A stretch of 6,913 bases of DNA from Oscillospiraceae bacterium. GTDB taxonomy: Bacteria; Bacillota; Clostridia; Christensenellales; Aristaeellaceae. The position numbers and the translations under genes are program-made. The notes below the pieces were generated by a model. That model made no database searches. It was not told where the DNA came from and worked only from the letters and a program-made list of their open reading frames with translations. Location of the stretch: NCBI GenBank assembly GCA_031266295.1, contig JAISBH010000130.1, forward strand, positions 1-6,913. Reading direction: 5' to 3'. Positions 5,858 to 6,913 of the stretch are shown one piece after another. Position 1 is the first letter of the stretch, and every line of letters begins with the position of its first letter.

Positions 5858-6627
5858 GCCGCAGTACCTCCATTTATTAATGTTTGCGCCAGTTGGGTAT
5901 ACACACCGCACAGCGGCGAGTCGGGTATTGACTGGAAAACCGTGCCGCCGGAATCCTCCGCCAGCTGGATATCGCCGCTGCGCGGGATCTCCCCGACCAG
6001 CGCGACGTCCAATTCCTCGCACGCCTTTTGAACGATCTCACGTTCGTTGCTGATGTTTTTCCGGTTAAGTATGAGTCCGCCCAGCCGCGCGTACCCATGT
6101 CCGGCAAAGCACCTGACCGCCGAGGCGATGTTCCCCGCTGCGTACAGCGACATCATCTCGCCGGACGATACAATATACACCTCTCTTGCGTAGCCGCATC
6201 GGATCGGCATCGCGAATCCGCCGCATACCACGTCCCCCAGCACGTCATACAGCACCACGTCGGGCTGATACAGCTCGAACACGTGCAGCGCCTCCAGTTT
6301 TTCGAACGCGCTGATTATGCCGCGCCCGGCGCATCCCTGCCCAGGAGACGGGCCGCCGGCTTCCACGCACAGCACCCCGCCATACCCCTCGTATACCAAA
6401 TCCCTAGGGGATAGCTCATCCCGTTTGACGCGGATCTGATCCAGAACCGTCGCGATGCGCTTGCCGTCCGTCAGGCTCTTGGTAGAATCGGACTTGGGGT
6501 CGCAGCCGATCTGCATCACCCGGTAACCAGCATTGCTTAGGGCGGCGGACAGATTCGACGCCGTGGTGGATTTACCGATGCCTCCCTTCCCATAGATAGC
6601 CATCTTCCGCATTGGTCGTTCAGCCAT
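5854..6627 (-). CDS. NifH-like [4Fe-4S] ATPase (nitrogenase iron-protein family reductase component)
   Basis: This is a 257-residue member of the NifH/BchL/BchX/CfbC family, which forms homodimers that deliver electrons to a catalytic partner with ATP hydrolysis. The P-loop GKGGIGKST is at residues 13-21 and GCDPKSDST at 41-49. Both cluster cysteines are present: C99 in GQGCAGRG and C135 in DVLGDVVCGGFAMPIR, the latter essentially as in true NifH. R102 occupies the position ADP-ribosylated in some NifH proteins. The SSGEMMSLYAAGNI stretch (154-167) is also family-typical. The protein is shorter than nitrogenase NifH (about 290), mainly for lack of a C-terminal tail. The ATG is supported by AAGGAGG six bases upstream. 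Its TGA overlaps the ATG of the binding-protein gene. The NifD/K-like genes later in the same transcript are the obvious electron acceptors. Family assignment is certain; substrate is not. Alternative names are nflH-like or cfbC-like, but no single characterised ortholog can be assigned. Confidence 0.95.
   Translation of the reverse strand: MAERPMRKMAIYGKGGIGKSTTASNLSAALSNAGYRVMQIGCDPKSDSTKSLTDGKRIATVLDQIRVKRDELSPRDLVYEGYGGVLCVEAGGPSPGQGCAGRGIISAFEKLEALHVFELYQPDVVLYDVLGDVVCGGFAMPIRCGYAREVYIVSSGEMMSLYAAGNIASAVRCFAGHGYARLGGLILNRKNISNEREIVQKACEELDVALVGEIPRSGDIQLAEDSGGTVFQSIPDSPLCGVYTQLAQTLINGGTAA
5866..5871 (-). promoter_or_regulatory. Shine-Dalgarno deciding the binding-protein start
   Basis: GGAGGT lies 8 nt before the ATG at 5857-5855 and inside the 3' end of the nifH-like gene. 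It selects this ATG over an in-frame ATG at 6022 that would bury the signal peptide behind 55 extra residues. The start and the upstream stop form ATGA, a classic arrangement for translational coupling. Confidence 0.85.
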
Positions 6628-6667
6628 ATAGCGCCTCCTTAAGTTTCTTATAGATTCCCGCAGATTC

Positions 6668-6913
6668 TTACGCTTGATGAACCAGAGCGGCCCTCCGTGC
6701 GGAGAGACTCGTCGGCTCGCCGCTTCCCCATATCATTTGGATGGAGTTCAGCACGGCGAGTACAGCTACGCCGATGTCCGCGAATATAGCCAGCCACAGG
6801 TTTGTCATGCCCGCCGCACCCAGGCACATGACAGCGGCCATTATCCCCAGAGTCAGCGCGATATTCTGGATCATGACGCGCCGGGTACGCCTCGCGATGA
6901 CTATGGCGTCAGC
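6668..6913 (-). CDS. Heavy-metal P1B-type ATPase, C-terminal fragment (gene runs off the window edge)
   Basis: Only the last 81 residues are in the window; the reading frame is open to the right edge. The sequence begins ADAIVIARRTRRVMIQNIAL, the usual linker into the final two membrane helices of metal-exporting P-type ATPases. Two hydrophobic helices follow, about residues 17-36 and 41-61. The last carries IFADIGVAVLAVLN, where the Asp matches the TM8 aspartate of the Zn/Cd/Pb class (ZntA/CadA). The HEGGT motif of the Co/Fe (P1B-4) class is absent. Family role: ATP-driven export of a soft divalent metal across the cytoplasmic membrane. The stop codon is 40 bp upstream of the nifH-like gene on the same strand, so read-through transcription is possible. 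The catalytic DKTGT and CPC regions lie outside the window, so metal specificity is inferred from TM8 alone. Confidence 0.9.
   Translation of the reverse strand, partial: ADAIVIARRTRRVMIQNIALTLGIMAAVMCLGAAGMTNLWLAIFADIGVAVLAVLNSIQMIWGSGEPTSLSARRAALVHQA

Noticed and set aside
5858..6022. Upstream extension of the binding protein to an in-frame ATG at 6022
   Set aside because: It would overlap the conserved nifH-like gene by 169 bp and put 55 residues before a clear signal peptide. The ATG at 5857 has its own GGAGGT.
248..6627. A true molybdenum nitrogenase for nitrogen fixation
   Set aside because: The D subunit lacks cofactor Cys/His, the K subunit lacks P-cluster cysteines, both are shorter than NifD/NifK, and no cofactor-assembly gene is in the window.

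Overview
The window is a bacterial accessory locus in which every confident gene lies on the minus strand. It has roughly mid-50s percent GC and strong AGGAGG-type ribosome binding sites. The organism is probably an anaerobe, because nitrogenase-family reductases are oxygen-labile. The Shine-Dalgarno style and the GC-rich hairpins at the left end would fit a Firmicutes-like lineage, but the sequence does not settle taxonomy.

Layout in transcription order (high to low coordinates): the 3' end of a P1B-type heavy-metal ATPase (6668-6913); a NifH-like Fe-S ATPase (5854-6627); a periplasmic-binding protein of the Fe/cobalamin/heme type (4886-5857, start overlapping the nifH-like stop by 4 bp); an 82-bp spacer with 9-bp tandem repeats; a FecCD/BtuC-type permease (3778-4803); a 180-bp spacer rich in inverted repeats; a FecE/BtuD-type ATPase (2812-3597); a NifD-like subunit (1506-2777); and a NifK-like subunit (248-1513, overlapping its neighbour by 8 bp). 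The last 247 bases hold no convincing gene but a tight series of inverted repeats, the first of which starts 7 nt after the last stop codon.

Taken together, the window encodes a complete two-component nitrogenase-like reductase (H plus D/K) interleaved with a complete importer of the class that carries iron-siderophores, heme or corrinoids. The NifH-like protein keeps the P-loop and both [4Fe-4S] cysteines. The NifD-like subunit keeps all three P-cluster-position cysteines but has no FeMo-cofactor cysteine or histidine. The NifK-like subunit has lost all three cysteines (Ser/Thr instead). This resembles the asymmetric single-cluster design of dark-operative protochlorophyllide reductase more than true nitrogenase, so nitrogen fixation is very unlikely. 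The best inference is that an imported compound, possibly a tetrapyrrole or metal chelate, is reduced in the cytoplasm by this enzyme. The substrate is unknown, and this is the most interesting content of the window.
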